Shown: positions 41,934-49,955 of the stretch, one piece after another
How positions within the stretch are numbered: position 1 is the first letter of the stretch
Layout: every line of letters begins with the position of its first letter
Source of the DNA: an uncultured Pseudomonadota bacterium
GTDB taxonomy: Bacteria > Pseudomonadota > Gammaproteobacteria > Steroidobacterales > Steroidobacteraceae
Assembly (NCBI GenBank): GCA_903884105.1
Contig: CAISDJ010000066.1
Location: 1 to 55,818 of the forward strand
DNA length: 55,818 bases
Reading direction: 5' to 3'
Translations under genes and position numbers: made by a program
Notes under the pieces: model-generated
Told to the model about the DNA's origin: nothing
What the model saw: only the letters and a program-made list of their open reading frames with translations
The model's database searches: none

Positions 41934-42875
41934 TCACCACCGGCCCTGAGCAAACTGCCGTTGTCCCGTCAGCGCCTTGGCCTGACGCTTGGAAACTTTC
42001 CTTGCCGCGTCCACCAATGCCGATTTGAGTGCATCGGTGCTCGACGGCGATTCACGCGGCGCGGCCAGAGCAAAAGCGGTGGAATCGCACGTTTCAAAGT
42101 ACCGAAACGAGTCGCTTCCCTGTTGCAGAAGAAATCTGGCGCAAACCATTAGAGTCTGCGCTCCGGTGCTTGCCTCCAGCAACGTGACCTTCGAAATGCC
42201 AGCGCGAAACTGCCTTTCATTGGCAGATTGAGCACCGTCGCGCCCGGATTCGCCGCCAGGCACGGGAGGAGTCCAGGCCAACGCCTCGTAGAGGGCCGAG
42301 ATGTAGGCATTGTCCAGGGACGTGGACCACTGCCCATCGAGCACTACCGCGGCGAGCCACTGTGCCCGCTGCTCCGGTGACGACGATGCCACTGACTCCA
42401 TTTCAGTCGTCACAGCGGAGCCCGATTCAATTACAGGGTCGGCTTGCGCGCCGGAGTCAGTGTCTGCAGCCGACCCGGCTGCGGCCGCAGCGACCGCCGC
42501 TTCGCGTTCCTTTTTCTGTTTCGCCGCGATGAACGGCAGGGCCACGATGGCCAAGGGCACTACTATCACCGGAACGACCATCATCGCGACGAAGCTGCGC
42601 GTGCACGCCAGCACGCTGTAGTTGCATGGGTCGTTCTGCATCCCTGTACTCCGAGGCAGCTCAAAGGTTTCTCCGTCCTGAACACTTTGTCCTTCGACAA
42701 GATCGCCATAGAAGGCATGCGTATAGGGCAATTGATCTGTATCCGATAGCGACTCGATTGGCAGCGGCAGCGCTTGATCGACCGGAGGATGAGAGTGATC
42801 GACTTTGTTCGGGTTGCTTGCGCAGCCACACAACAGCAGGACTGGAAGCAGAAGGGTCATCGGGTGTCTGTGCAT
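41934..42875 (-). CDS. Hypothetical lipoprotein, 313 aa
   Basis: I do not recognise the family. It has a lipobox (LLLCGC after MHRHPMTLLLPVL), a His-containing spacer, one hydrophobic segment at about residues 95-117 (VAMMVVPVIVVPLAIVALPFIAA), an Ala-rich charged helix, and a C-terminal domain with several Cys residues (TLMVCARFLLQQGSDSFRYFETC). It may be both lipid-anchored and membrane-spanning. Confidence 0.6.
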   Translation of the reverse strand: MHRHPMTLLLPVLLLCGCASNPNKVDHSHPPVDQALPLPIESLSDTDQLPYTHAFYGDLVEGQSVQDGETFELPRSTGMQNDPCNYSVLACTRSFVAMMVVPVIVVPLAIVALPFIAAKQKKEREAAVAAAAAGSAADTDSGAQADPVIESGSAVTTEMESVASSSPEQRAQWLAAVVLDGQWSTSLDNAYISALYEALAWTPPVPGGESGRDGAQSANERQFRAGISKVTLLEASTGAQTLMVCARFLLQQGSDSFRYFETCDSTAFALAAPRESPSSTDALKSALVDAARKVSKRQAKALTGQRQFAQGRW

Positions 42876-43049
42876 GACGAACCCCCTCGGACGTGATAAG
42901 CGTATGGTCTACGCCCACGCCCAAGCCCTGTCAATCTGGCGCGCGGTTCTGCGAGTCAGGATTGCATCATTGAACGGCACGAGAGATCTTGCCGTTCACC
43001 TCCTATATTCATCGCTAGACTCATCAATCGCCCCGATGGCAATCGGGGC

Positions 43050-43229
43050 CTACCGGACACTATCCATCGCCTTCAGAATCTGCAGCGTCCGCTCATCCGG
43101 CTTGCCGCCGAAGTACTTCTTGAGCACCGCCTGGCAGACGTCCTTCGATTTCCAGACCTGGGCGAACACGGACACGGCGGGTGACAGCACGAGCAAGGCA
43201 ACTGCAACGATCGGAGTGCGGGTGCGCAT
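43050..43229 (-). CDS. Small secreted protein, 59 aa
   Basis: It has a signal peptide MRTRTPIVAVALLVLSPAVSVFA, then a 36-residue mature part containing VWKSKDVCQAVLKKYFGGKP and ILKAMDSVR. One Cys remains after cleavage. AGAGG lies 8 bases before ATG 43229. The short length makes it uncertain, but signal, ribosome site and stop agree. A longer frame to 43607 overlaps the PAP2 gene and is rejected. Confidence 0.5.
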   Translation of the reverse strand: MRTRTPIVAVALLVLSPAVSVFAQVWKSKDVCQAVLKKYFGGKPDERTLQILKAMDSVR

Positions 43230-43288
43230 GGCGGAGCCTCTCAGTCGCTCTGTCTCTGACCTGACGGTAGTCTTTAGCCTCGTAGGGG

Positions 43289-43345
43289 CCATTTGCCGAC
43301 AGAGTCGGCTATTTGCGGGACGCCATTTGCCAACGAAGTTGGCCG
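43289..43345. repeat. Palindrome family 3: two direct copies (CCATTTGCC hairpins)
   Basis: CCATTTGCCGACAGAGTCGG and CCATTTGCCAACGAAGTTGG lie 34 bases apart. Each forms a hairpin (GCCGA/TCGGC; GCCAA/TTGGC) with a C-[AG]-[GA]-AG loop. Stem bases differ in compensating fashion. A related pair is at 50518-50625. Confidence 0.6.
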
Positions 43346-43372
43346 GTTTGCTCTCCTCGCCTCGCCTCTCCC

Positions 43373-43903
43373 CTATCTCAGCCACTCCGACATCATCGCC
43401 AGCATTCCGCCTAACGCGGCGCCGGCGGCGACATCGGTGGGATAGTGCAGGCCGAGGATGACGCGGGAGGCGGCGACGAGCAGTGCAAAGGGAACGAGGA
43501 CCACGGCTAGCGCGGGAAAGTGGGTGACGGCGATGCAGGTAAAGAGCACGGCGTGGAGCGTGTGGCCGGAGGGAAAGCTGTAGCGGTCGAGCGGCGGCAT
43601 GGCGCACTCGATGCCGAGCAGGCCGATGAAGGGGCGTTCACGGACGAGCGTCTGCTTGAGCAGCTTGTACAGCGCGAGGCCGACGAGGCCGGCGGCGAGC
43701 ATTTGCGCTGCCGTGAGCAGGCCGTCGATGCCGAAGGCGATGGGCAGGATCGCCATCAGCGCGTACCAGAACACGCCGTCGCCCAGACGACTCACCGTCT
43801 GGAAGACGGTCCGCACGACCTGGCGGCGTGCGGCTGCATTGGCGAACAGGCACAGGCGTCGCTCGACCTGGTCGACTCGAAGGAACAGAGTGTGGACGCT
43901 CAT
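43373..43903 (-). CDS. PAP2-family membrane phosphatase
   Basis: The 176-residue protein has about five membrane spans and the complete PAP2 signature KQTLVRERP, SFPSGHTLHAV and SRVILGLHYPTD. It dephosphorylates lipid phosphates (undecaprenyl-PP, phosphatidate, PG-phosphate) or similar at the outer face of the inner membrane. Start ATG 43903 has GGAGGTGA at 8 bases and overlaps the glycosyltransferase stop by 4 bases (ATGA), so the two proteins are translationally coupled and probably act on the same lipid. Confidence 0.9.
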   Translation of the reverse strand: MSVHTLFLRVDQVERRLCLFANAAARRQVVRTVFQTVSRLGDGVFWYALMAILPIAFGIDGLLTAAQMLAAGLVGLALYKLLKQTLVRERPFIGLLGIECAMPPLDRYSFPSGHTLHAVLFTCIAVTHFPALAVVLVPFALLVAASRVILGLHYPTDVAAGAALGGMLAMMSEWLR

Positions 43904-45087
43904 ATTGCTCTCACCTCCGCTGCGACTGTGTCCGGTGTGACAGTCAAACCCTGGTAGACCCGCGCCATGCGCTCTGCGAGCATGCGCGATGCCCATTTCA
44001 ATGCGTCCTGCTTTGCGCCGATGGAGAGTTCCGCGCGCAAGGCCTTGTCCGTGAGCACGCGGGCGACGCCGTTCGCGAAGGTGGCTGCGTCCTCGGGCAT
44101 GACGAGGCTGCCGGTCGTTCCGGCGAGCACATCAGCCGTGCCCATCACTGCAGTCGATACGACAGGCGTGCCTTGCGCCATCGCTTCGAGCAACACGAGT
44201 CCCTGCGTTTCGGTGCGCGAGGCGAACACGAAGGCATCGGCGGCGCGGTAGCAGTCGAGCAACGTGGTCTTGCGATCGAGGTAGCCGATGAAGTGTACGT
44301 TGGGGTTCAGGCCCCTCGACGCCACGAGCGACCGCAGATGGCTTTCTGCGGGCCCCTCGCCCGCGATCACCAGCAGGACGTTCGGGATCTGCTTGCGTAG
44401 CTGGTCCAGCATGTCCACCAGGAAGTCGATGTTCTTCTCGTGCGCCACGCGGCCGACGAACAGCGCGATGGGCCGCTTGGCGGACTCACCGAGGCGGGCA
44501 CGGAAGAGGTCGCCATTGCCTTCGACGAAGCAGCTTGCAGGCAGGCCCGTCGGCAGGATCTCGATGGGAGTGTTGACGCCATAGGCCTTCAGCGCCTCCG
44601 CCATCGGACGCGACGGGGAAATCACTGCATCGACTTGATGACACTGCGAGACGGTCCAGCGTCGTGCGAGGGCCTTCAGCCAGCTCGCGGGTACCATCGG
44701 CATGTAGTGATGCAGGTAATGCTCGAAGTACGTGTGGTACGTCTCGACCACCGGCACGGCGAGCCGCTTCGCAAACTTGAGGCCCGCATAGTGCGCAGCG
44801 AACGGCGTCTGGATGTGCACGACATCGAAGTCGCCGGGCTGCAACTTCGCGCCCCATTCCTTGAGGCGGCGTCCTACGAACAGCCGGTCTTCGGGATCGA
44901 GCGGCACACCGCGTGAGGGAATGCGGACGATATCCGGATCGGAGTCCGGTGCTGCGCCTGGATAGCCAGGGGCAACGAGAACGCACTGATGGCCGAGGGA
45001 CTGCAGGTCCGTGCGATACGTCTGGATCGACGTCGACACGCCGTTCACGCGGGGAAAATAGACGTCCGACACCATCAGAATGCGCAT
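43900..45087 (-). CDS. GT4-family glycosyltransferase
   Basis: The 395-residue GT-B enzyme has the N-terminal domain MRILMVSDVYFPRVNGVSTS, HIQTPFAAHYAGLKFAKRL and VETYHTYFEHYLHHYMPMVP. The C-terminal donor domain has ALFVGRVAHEKNIDFLVDML, GLNPNVHFIGYLDRK and ADAFVFASRTETQGLVLLEAMAQGTPVV with the E-x7-E motif. The N-terminus matches glycolipid-forming transferases of the MgtA/PimB/diacylglycerol glucosyltransferase kind. ATG 45087 follows GGGAG; ATG 45099 is less likely. Coupling to PAP2 suggests glycosylation of a lipid made available by dephosphorylation. Confidence 0.9.
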   Translation of the reverse strand: MRILMVSDVYFPRVNGVSTSIQTYRTDLQSLGHQCVLVAPGYPGAAPDSDPDIVRIPSRGVPLDPEDRLFVGRRLKEWGAKLQPGDFDVVHIQTPFAAHYAGLKFAKRLAVPVVETYHTYFEHYLHHYMPMVPASWLKALARRWTVSQCHQVDAVISPSRPMAEALKAYGVNTPIEILPTGLPASCFVEGNGDLFRARLGESAKRPIALFVGRVAHEKNIDFLVDMLDQLRKQIPNVLLVIAGEGPAESHLRSLVASRGLNPNVHFIGYLDRKTTLLDCYRAADAFVFASRTETQGLVLLEAMAQGTPVVSTAVMGTADVLAGTTGSLVMPEDAATFANGVARVLTDKALRAELSIGAKQDALKWASRMLAERMARVYQGLTVTPDTVAAEVRAI

Positions 45088-45177
45088 CAAGTCTCCCATC
45101 AGAAACCTTCAGGCCTGCAAGGTTACGGGGAGAGTGTGACGGTTCGGGAGCGGTGGGATGACCGTTGTATGACGTAG

Positions 45178-45200
45178 AAAAAAGCCGCTGAAAAGCGGAC
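45178..45200 (-). terminator. Rho-independent terminator for the gene at 45382
   Basis: On the minus strand CCGCTTTTCAGCGG is followed by CTTTTTTC. It has a 5-bp GC stem, a 4-base loop and a T-run, lying between the IMPase-family stop and the glycosyltransferase start. Confidence 0.7.
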
Positions 45201-45220
45201 TTGGGTCGCAATTGGAGAGG

Positions 45221-45367
45221 AGGGCTTACGCCAAGTAGGGCGCTGCCAAGCCAGAGGTGAGAATCGGAATGAGAGAAACGGGCTGACGCCAGACCAGAGG
45301 CCGAATCGGATCCTGATTTAAGTCTGCTCCGCTTCTGGCTTGGCGGAGCCCTGCTTGGCGGTAGCCC
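45221..45367. repeat. Palindrome family 2 (GCCAAGCCAGAGGC), copy A
   Basis: The left arm AGGGCTTACGCCAAGTAGGG continues GCGCTGCCAAGCCAGAGG. The right arm (45331-45367) is its inverted form ending TTGGCGGTAGCCC. Arms are about 36 bases and roughly 80 percent complementary. A third, partly deleted half-copy (GGGCTGACGCCA-GACCAGAGGCCG) lies inside. It is close to the stop of the gene at 45382. Confidence 0.7.
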
Positions 45368-45381
45368 TTACTCTTGGGCCG

Positions 45382-46149
45382 CTAAGTCCCCGCCATCGCC
45401 CTCAATATCGGGGCATGCAGCTTGCCGTTGGTCGCGAGCACGGTCGTCGTCTCGAGGCCGATGGGGCCGCCATCCAGTTGAGTGAATGTACCGCCGGCGG
45501 CTGCAACAATCACGGCGAGGGCGGCGATGTCCAGGATGTTCACGTCGGACTCGATGATCGCGTCGATCTTGCCGGCGGCGAGCAGGTGGTAGTGCAGGAA
45601 GTCGCCGTAGCCGCGGATGCGATGCACGCGCGAGACGATCTTGCCGTAGTTCGCCCACTGCGCGCCGGACGCGAGCGTCTTCAGGTTGCCGGCGGACAGC
45701 GCGGCACCTTCAATCGTGTCGATGCCGCTCACCTTGATGGGCTTGCCTTCGAGCCACGCGCCCTGGCCGATTTCGCCATACGCGATCTCGCCGTACACGG
45801 GAGCGGAGGACACACCGAGGATCAACTTGCCCTTGTGCATCAGAGCGATCTGCGTGGAGAAGAACGGATACTCGCGCACGAACGCCTTGGTGCCGTCGAT
45901 GGGATCGACGAGCCACAGATAGTCAGCGTCAAGCGCGCTCTGCCCGGTCTCCTCGCCATAGAAGCCGTGGGTCGGATAACGCGAGGCGATGAGGCTGCGG
46001 ATCACCTGCTCGGTCTCCACGTCCGCCTGCGTCACCGGCGACTTGTCCGCCTTCACCGTCACGGCCAGGTTCTGCTGGTAGTACCGGCGGATCACTTCAG
46101 CCGCAGCGCGCGCGGCATCGAGGGCGGTGGTCAGGAATTCGGAAGCCAT
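45382..46149 (-). CDS. Inositol-monophosphatase family phosphatase (HisN-like)
   Basis: The 255-residue soluble enzyme has all metal motifs: KADKSPVTQADVETEQVI, GFYGEETGQS (Glu), WLVDPIDGTKAFVREYP (D-P-I-D-G-T) and the later SDVNILDIAALAVIVAAAGG Asp. Family members dephosphorylate histidinol-phosphate, inositol-phosphate or 3'-phosphoadenosine 5'-phosphate with Mg; the short length and sequence fit the HisN/IMPase branch. ATG 46149 is the natural start; the frame continuing to 46467 reads into repeat DNA. Palindrome repeats flank the gene on both sides. Confidence 0.85.
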   Translation of the reverse strand: MASEFLTTALDAARAAAEVIRRYYQQNLAVTVKADKSPVTQADVETEQVIRSLIASRYPTHGFYGEETGQSALDADYLWLVDPIDGTKAFVREYPFFSTQIALMHKGKLILGVSSAPVYGEIAYGEIGQGAWLEGKPIKVSGIDTIEGAALSAGNLKTLASGAQWANYGKIVSRVHRIRGYGDFLHYHLLAAGKIDAIIESDVNILDIAALAVIVAAAGGTFTQLDGGPIGLETTTVLATNGKLHAPILRAMAGT

Positions 46150-46284
46150 GGGCAGGAACCGGACAATACGGGGGGAGGAAGGATAGACGAAGAGGCGGGC
46201 GGAGCGAAGGGTGATGGTCATGATGGCGAAGGTTAGTAAACATAGAGGGGCTGCCGCCAAGGAAGCGGCCGGAATTTGAAGAGA

Positions 46285-46462
46285 AGGGCTTAGCCAAGCA
46301 GGTCTCGGACGCGAGGGGCTACGCCAAGTCGGGCTGGCGCCAAGCCAGAAGCGGAGTTGGAGGCAAGAATTCCGAGTCTGGCTTGGCGGGCAGCCCTTTA
46401 TCCTCGAAGGGGATACTTGTCGAAGCTCCCCTTTTGGTGGAGCCCTACTTGGCGGCGGCCCA
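46285..46462. repeat. Palindrome family 2, copy B (expanded)
   Basis: The left part AGGGCTTAGCCAAGCAGGTC then GGGGCTACGCCAAGTCGGGC and GGCGCCAAGCCAGAAGCGGA. The right part is TCTGGCTTGGCGGGCAGCCC, a spacer with TCCTCGAAGGGGATAC, then GGAGCCCTACTTGGCGGCGG. It is a nested, longer version of copies A and C, lying between the IMPase gene start and the first riboswitch. Confidence 0.65.
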
Positions 46463-46545
46463 TCCATCAGAACTGGTTACCGACTGGCGTGTCGCTCCGC
46501 TCCGCTGTTGACCGCGCTTCCGGGCTGGTTTAGTTTGCGGGCACG

Positions 46546-46712
46546 CGCAAGGTTCCCGGACCAAGGGATTCAAAGGGAACACGGTTTGACGCCGTGGCTG
46601 TCCCCGCAACTGTAGCCGGCGAGCGTTCGTTGCAGGATGCCACTGGGCCCCAATAGGGCCTGGGAAGGCGGACGAAAGCGATCAACCGGGAGCCAGGAAA
46701 CCTGCCTTGTGC
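46546..46712 (+). promoter_or_regulatory. Cobalamin riboswitch 1
   Basis: Conserved elements occur in order: AAAGGGAACACGG, GTGGCTGTCCCCGCAACTGT, the B12 box GATGCCACTGGGCC, CCTGGGAAGGCGG and GGAGCCAGGAAACCTGCC. It lies 100 bases upstream of the DUF6580 gene at 46812, which it should repress when adenosylcobalamin is abundant. Confidence 0.9.
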
Positions 46713-46811
46713 TGTCGTCTTAGCTTGCGGCCGTGGGTGTGCCGGGAGCTGCGGTCATACCGTGGTGGCGACGGAGGTCATGCTCACGTTATCGACTGCA
46801 GGAGTTCTTTC

Positions 46812-47378
46812 ATGCTGAATCCCCGGCTCGGCACTTTGGTTGCCATGATCGTGATGGCGGCCGCCACTCGGCTGCTGCCGCATCCCCCGAACATGACTGC
46901 GATGACGGCGCTCGCGCTGTTTGGCGGCGCGTTCTTTGCGGACAAGCGCCTCGCGTTCGCGCTGCCGCTGGCCGTGCTGCTGATCAGCGACCTCGTGCTC
47001 GGCTTGATCTGGTCGTGGTCGCCCATGGCCGTCGGGCCGCACATGGAAGTCCAGTACGTCGCGTTTGCGATGATTGTCGGGCTCGGCTTCACGATGCGGC
47101 AGAACCACGGCGTGGTGCGCACGGGTGTCACGGCTGTGCTCGCGTCGCTGCTGTTCTTCGTCGTCTCGAACCTCGGCACATGGGCGTTCGAATCGCTGTA
47201 TCCGAAGACTTTCGGCGGCTTGGTCGAATGCTACGTTGCTGCCATCCCCTTCTGGCGCAACACGCTCACTGGCGACTTGCTCTACACCGCGGTGCTGTTC
47301 GGCGGGTTCCAGCTGCTCGAGAGGAAGTTCGAGACGTTGAGGGCGCCGGAGGCGGAGCGATTGGCTCTCGCCGAGTAG
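46812..47378 (+). CDS. DUF6580 membrane protein, putative cobalamin-related transporter
   Basis: The 188-residue protein has about five membrane spans. It starts MLNPRLGTLVAMIVMAAATR, then LLPHPPNMTAMTALALFGGAFFADKR and LPLAVLLISDLVLGLIWSWS, the pattern of ECF-transporter S-component-like DUF6580 proteins. The ligand is not seen in the sequence, but placement under cobalamin riboswitch 1 suggests uptake of cobalamin or a precursor. AGGAG precedes ATG 46812. No ECF ATPase genes are adjacent, so it would work alone or with shared ATPases. Confidence 0.8.
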   Translation: MLNPRLGTLVAMIVMAAATRLLPHPPNMTAMTALALFGGAFFADKRLAFALPLAVLLISDLVLGLIWSWSPMAVGPHMEVQYVAFAMIVGLGFTMRQNHGVVRTGVTAVLASLLFFVVSNLGTWAFESLYPKTFGGLVECYVAAIPFWRNTLTGDLLYTAVLFGGFQLLERKFETLRAPEAERLALAE

Positions 47379-47395
47379 CGCTGCACTCTACAAGC

Positions 47396-47524
47396 AGGGC
47401 TGACGCCAAGTGGATCTTCGACAGGTAGGGCTCCGCCAAGCCAGAGGCCGAACCAGATCCGGATTTCTAATTCCGACGTCCGCTCCGCCTCTGGCTTGGC
47501 GGACCCCTACTTGGCGTTAGCCCA
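47396..47524. repeat. Palindrome family 2, copy C
   Basis: The left arm AGGGCTGACGCCAAGTGGAT is followed by AGGTAGGGCTCCGCCAAGCCAGAGGCC in two parts. The right arm GCCTCTGGCTTGGCGGACCC continues CTACTTGGCGTTAGCCC. It is the cleanest copy, starting 18 bases after the DUF6580 stop. Confidence 0.75.
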
Positions 47525-47537
47525 TCTCTGAGCTCCT

Positions 47538-47559
47538 GCTCTGACCTGCTGGTCAGAGC
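47538..47559. terminator. 9-bp hairpin after repeat copy C
   Basis: GCTCTGACC and GGTCAGAGC flank a TGCT loop. It has no T-run. It may end the DUF6580 transcript together with the repeat palindrome. Confidence 0.4.
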
Positions 47560-47727
47560 TCTATCCTCGAAGGGGACATTCGCCGTGAGGCCATTTGCAG
47601 CCTGCGGTCAGGCCGTAAACCAACAGAGTTGGCAGGCTTTTCTTTGTGCAACTGCCGCTCGCTCCGCCTGCCTTGACTTCCCCCCTGCCCCTCCCTCACG
47701 CTTCGCGCACCTGAAGGTGATCTGGAC

Positions 47728-47784
47728 AAAGGGGGACAGATCTATTTTCCTGGCGCTTGCGGAAAAATAGATCTGTCCCCTTTT
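47728..47784. repeat. Palindrome family 1 (GGGGACAG), copy 1
   Basis: AAAGGGGGACAGATCTATTT and its inverted copy AAATAGATCTGTCCCCTTTT flank a centre containing TGGCGCTTGC. Arms are about 23 bases. It ends exactly where riboswitch 2 begins. Such GGGGACAG palindromes resemble REP elements linked to REP-associated tyrosine transposases. Confidence 0.75.
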
Positions 47785-47981
47785 GGTCCGGAGAACGGGA
47801 AGCCGGTCCAATTCCGGCGCTGCCCCCGCAACGGTAGTCGAGTCAAGTCTGCATCAACCAAAGCCACTGTTCCGCAAGGGATGGGAAGGCGATGCAGACT
47901 GGAAAAGGGGACAGATTTATATTTCTGGCGCAGAAAATAAATCTGTCCCCTTTTCCATCTCGAGAGCCCGGAGACCGGCCT
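47785..47981 (+). promoter_or_regulatory. Cobalamin riboswitch 2, with a repeat palindrome inside
   Basis: Conserved elements are AACGGGAAGCCGGTCC, GGCGCTGCCCCCGCAACGGT, the B12 box AAAGCCACTGTTCCG, GGGATGGGAAGGCGATG and GAGCCCGGAGACCGGCC. Between the last two, at 47900-47957, lies a complete family-1 palindrome. In known cobalamin riboswitches this place holds a variable stem (as in E. coli btuB), so folding should be kept. It is 146 bases upstream of btuB. Confidence 0.85.
47900..47957. repeat. Palindrome family 1 (GGGGACAG), copy 2, inside riboswitch 2
   Basis: TGGAAAAGGGGACAGATTTA and its complement (21-base arms, 47900-47920 and 47937-47957) plus an inner TTTCT/AGAAA stem and GGCGC loop give a 26-bp nearly perfect hairpin. 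Confidence 0.85.
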
Positions 47982-48126
47982 TGAGGCCATTCCAGCATCG
48001 CGGTGGGCGATGGGCTGCGTGTGTGAATACAAGGGACTTCCCCTTTTCCCACCCTCCGCCCTTCCCCGCACGCTGCTGTTTCGTTGGCAATCGACCCTGC
48101 GGGCGTGCATGGGGAGTCTTGAAACA

Positions 48127-49947
48127 ATGCAATCCAATCTGATGGCCATTCTAATGGCAGGCCGCGTTGCGGCTGCGGTAGTCGCTGCCGCTGTTCCCTT
48201 CAGTCAATCGACAGCATCCGAGAACCCAGGCAGCGTTCTGGTAACGGCGACGCGATATCCGGAAACGCCGGAGTCGGTGCTCGCACCTGCGACCCTGATT
48301 ACTCGCGAGGAACTGGACCGCAGCGTCGCACTCGATGTCACTGAAGTGCTGCGCTTTCATGCAGGCATGGATGTCGTGCGCAGTGGCGGCCCCGGCCAGT
48401 CCACCTCCGTGTTCATTCGCGGCGCGGAGAGCAATCACACGCTGATCCTGATCGACGGCGTGCGCGTGAATCCCGGCACGATCGGCACGGCGGCGCTGCA
48501 GAACATCGCACCGGAGCTCGTCGAGCGGATCGAAGTGGTGAAAGGTCCGCGTTCGACGCTGTACGGCAGCGATGCGATTGGTGGCGTCATCAACGTCATC
48601 ACCCGGCGCGACCAGACTCCGGGCGGCCACTTCAGCGCCCAGGCCGGCATGGGGCCGTATGCCACGCGACAAGGGAATGCACAGGCATCGGTTGCAGGTG
48701 AGCAGAGTTCAGCGGGCGTGGCCGTCTCGTGGCTCAACAGTGACGGCTTCCCCACGCGCATTGGCAGCGCGACGAATCGCGGCTTCGACAACCTGTCGGT
48801 CAGCGCAAATGCGCGCACGCAAATCGGCGAGGTCGATGCCGCCGTGCGGTACTGGCAGGCCTCCGGCTCGTCGGAGTACTCGGACTTCTTCCTGACGCCG
48901 GTGGACCATGATTTCCGCGACAGCGTCGCCGCGCTCGAGCTCGGCTTTGCGCCGACAGGCCGCTGGCACACGAAAACCATCGTGAGCCGCATCGAGGATC
49001 GCAGCCAGCAGAACCAGTCCCCGGATCGGCTCCGCACGGAGCGCTACGCACTCGACTGGCAGAACGACGTGGAGGTCACCGACCAGGATCGCATCACGGC
49101 CGGCATCCTGTATTCCACCGAGACCGCAGACGCCCTGTCGTTCGGCACGGGATTCAAGGTCGACACGGATGTCACGATGGCCTACGTGCAGAACACGTTC
49201 ACGTCCGGACGACATGAGCTGCTGCTGGCGGCGGGTTACACCGACCACACGACGTTCGGCAACCACACCACGTGGAATGCGGAGTACGGACTTGGGTTGG
49301 GTAGCAGCACACGCGTGATAGCCTCGGCAGGCACTGCATTCCGCGCGCCGGATGCCACGGACCGCTTCGGATTTGGCGGCAACGCGTCGCTCGACCCCGA
49401 AGAATCCACGCAGTATGAAATGAGCTTGCAGCGGCAGCTGTCCGAACGGCAAATGCTGCGCCTCAATGCGTTCCAGAACGACATCGACCAACTGATCGAA
49501 TACGTGGTTACGGACTTCACGACGTTCGACGGCGAGCTGCGCAATGTCGACCAGGCGCGGATTCGCGGCATCGAACTCACGTGGGCACTGCAGGGTGCCG
49601 CCTGGCAGGTGCGCGCGGAAGCCAGCCACCAGCAGCCGAAGAATCGCACGACGGGCGAGACGCTGCTGCGGCGTGCGCAGAACAGCATCGCCCTGGGCTA
49701 TGCGCAAAGCTTCGGCCCGGTGGAGCTGGGCGTGGATGTGCTCGGCGTGGACGAGCGCGTCGACTTCGGCTCAGCGAAGCTCGATGCGTACGCCCTCGCC
49801 AATGTCACGGCTCGGTATGCGGTGAACGCGGACTGGTCAGTGCTCGCGCGCGTCGAGAATGTATTCAACAAACAGTATGAACTGGCAAGCGGCTACAACA
49901 CCCCCGACCGCGGACTGTTCGTCGCGGTGCGGTTCGCACCGAACTAG
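48127..49947 (+). CDS. btuB: TonB-dependent vitamin B12 receptor BtuB
   Basis: The 606-residue protein has a signal peptide (MAILMAGRVAAAVVAAAVPF region), TonB box SVLVTATRYPETPESV, and a BtuB-type plug (STSVFIRGAESNHTLILIDG; RIEVVKGPRSTLYGSDAIGG; VINVITRR). The barrel ends with VFNKQYELASGYNTPDRGLF and a terminal aromatic strand. It imports cobalamin across the outer membrane with TonB and ExbBD. It is preceded by cobalamin riboswitch 2 and followed 8 bases later by a cobalamin adenosyltransferase gene. ATG 48127 has GGGAG at 10 bases; other in-frame ATGs at 48109 and 48142 are less supported. Confidence 0.93.
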   Translation: MQSNLMAILMAGRVAAAVVAAAVPFSQSTASENPGSVLVTATRYPETPESVLAPATLITREELDRSVALDVTEVLRFHAGMDVVRSGGPGQSTSVFIRGAESNHTLILIDGVRVNPGTIGTAALQNIAPELVERIEVVKGPRSTLYGSDAIGGVINVITRRDQTPGGHFSAQAGMGPYATRQGNAQASVAGEQSSAGVAVSWLNSDGFPTRIGSATNRGFDNLSVSANARTQIGEVDAAVRYWQASGSSEYSDFFLTPVDHDFRDSVAALELGFAPTGRWHTKTIVSRIEDRSQQNQSPDRLRTERYALDWQNDVEVTDQDRITAGILYSTETADALSFGTGFKVDTDVTMAYVQNTFTSGRHELLLAAGYTDHTTFGNHTTWNAEYGLGLGSSTRVIASAGTAFRAPDATDRFGFGGNASLDPEESTQYEMSLQRQLSERQMLRLNAFQNDIDQLIEYVVTDFTTFDGELRNVDQARIRGIELTWALQGAAWQVRAEASHQQPKNRTTGETLLRRAQNSIALGYAQSFGPVELGVDVLGVDERVDFGSAKLDAYALANVTARYAVNADWSVLARVENVFNKQYELASGYNTPDRGLFVAVRFAPN

Positions 49948-49955
49948 GAAGGACC

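Noticed and set aside
43050-43607. 185-codon frame overlapping the PAP2 gene
   Set aside because: Its N-terminal two thirds is an Arg/His/Pro-rich shadow of the PAP2 gene; only the last 59 codons, with their own signal peptide and ribosome site, are credible.
45382-46467. Longer version of the IMPase gene starting at 46467
   Set aside because: The added 106 residues come from the repeat palindrome; the family start is at 46149.
47742-48149. Open frame on the minus strand across riboswitch 2
   Set aside because: It is made of GGGGACAG palindromes and riboswitch sequence, has no ribosome site and no family match.
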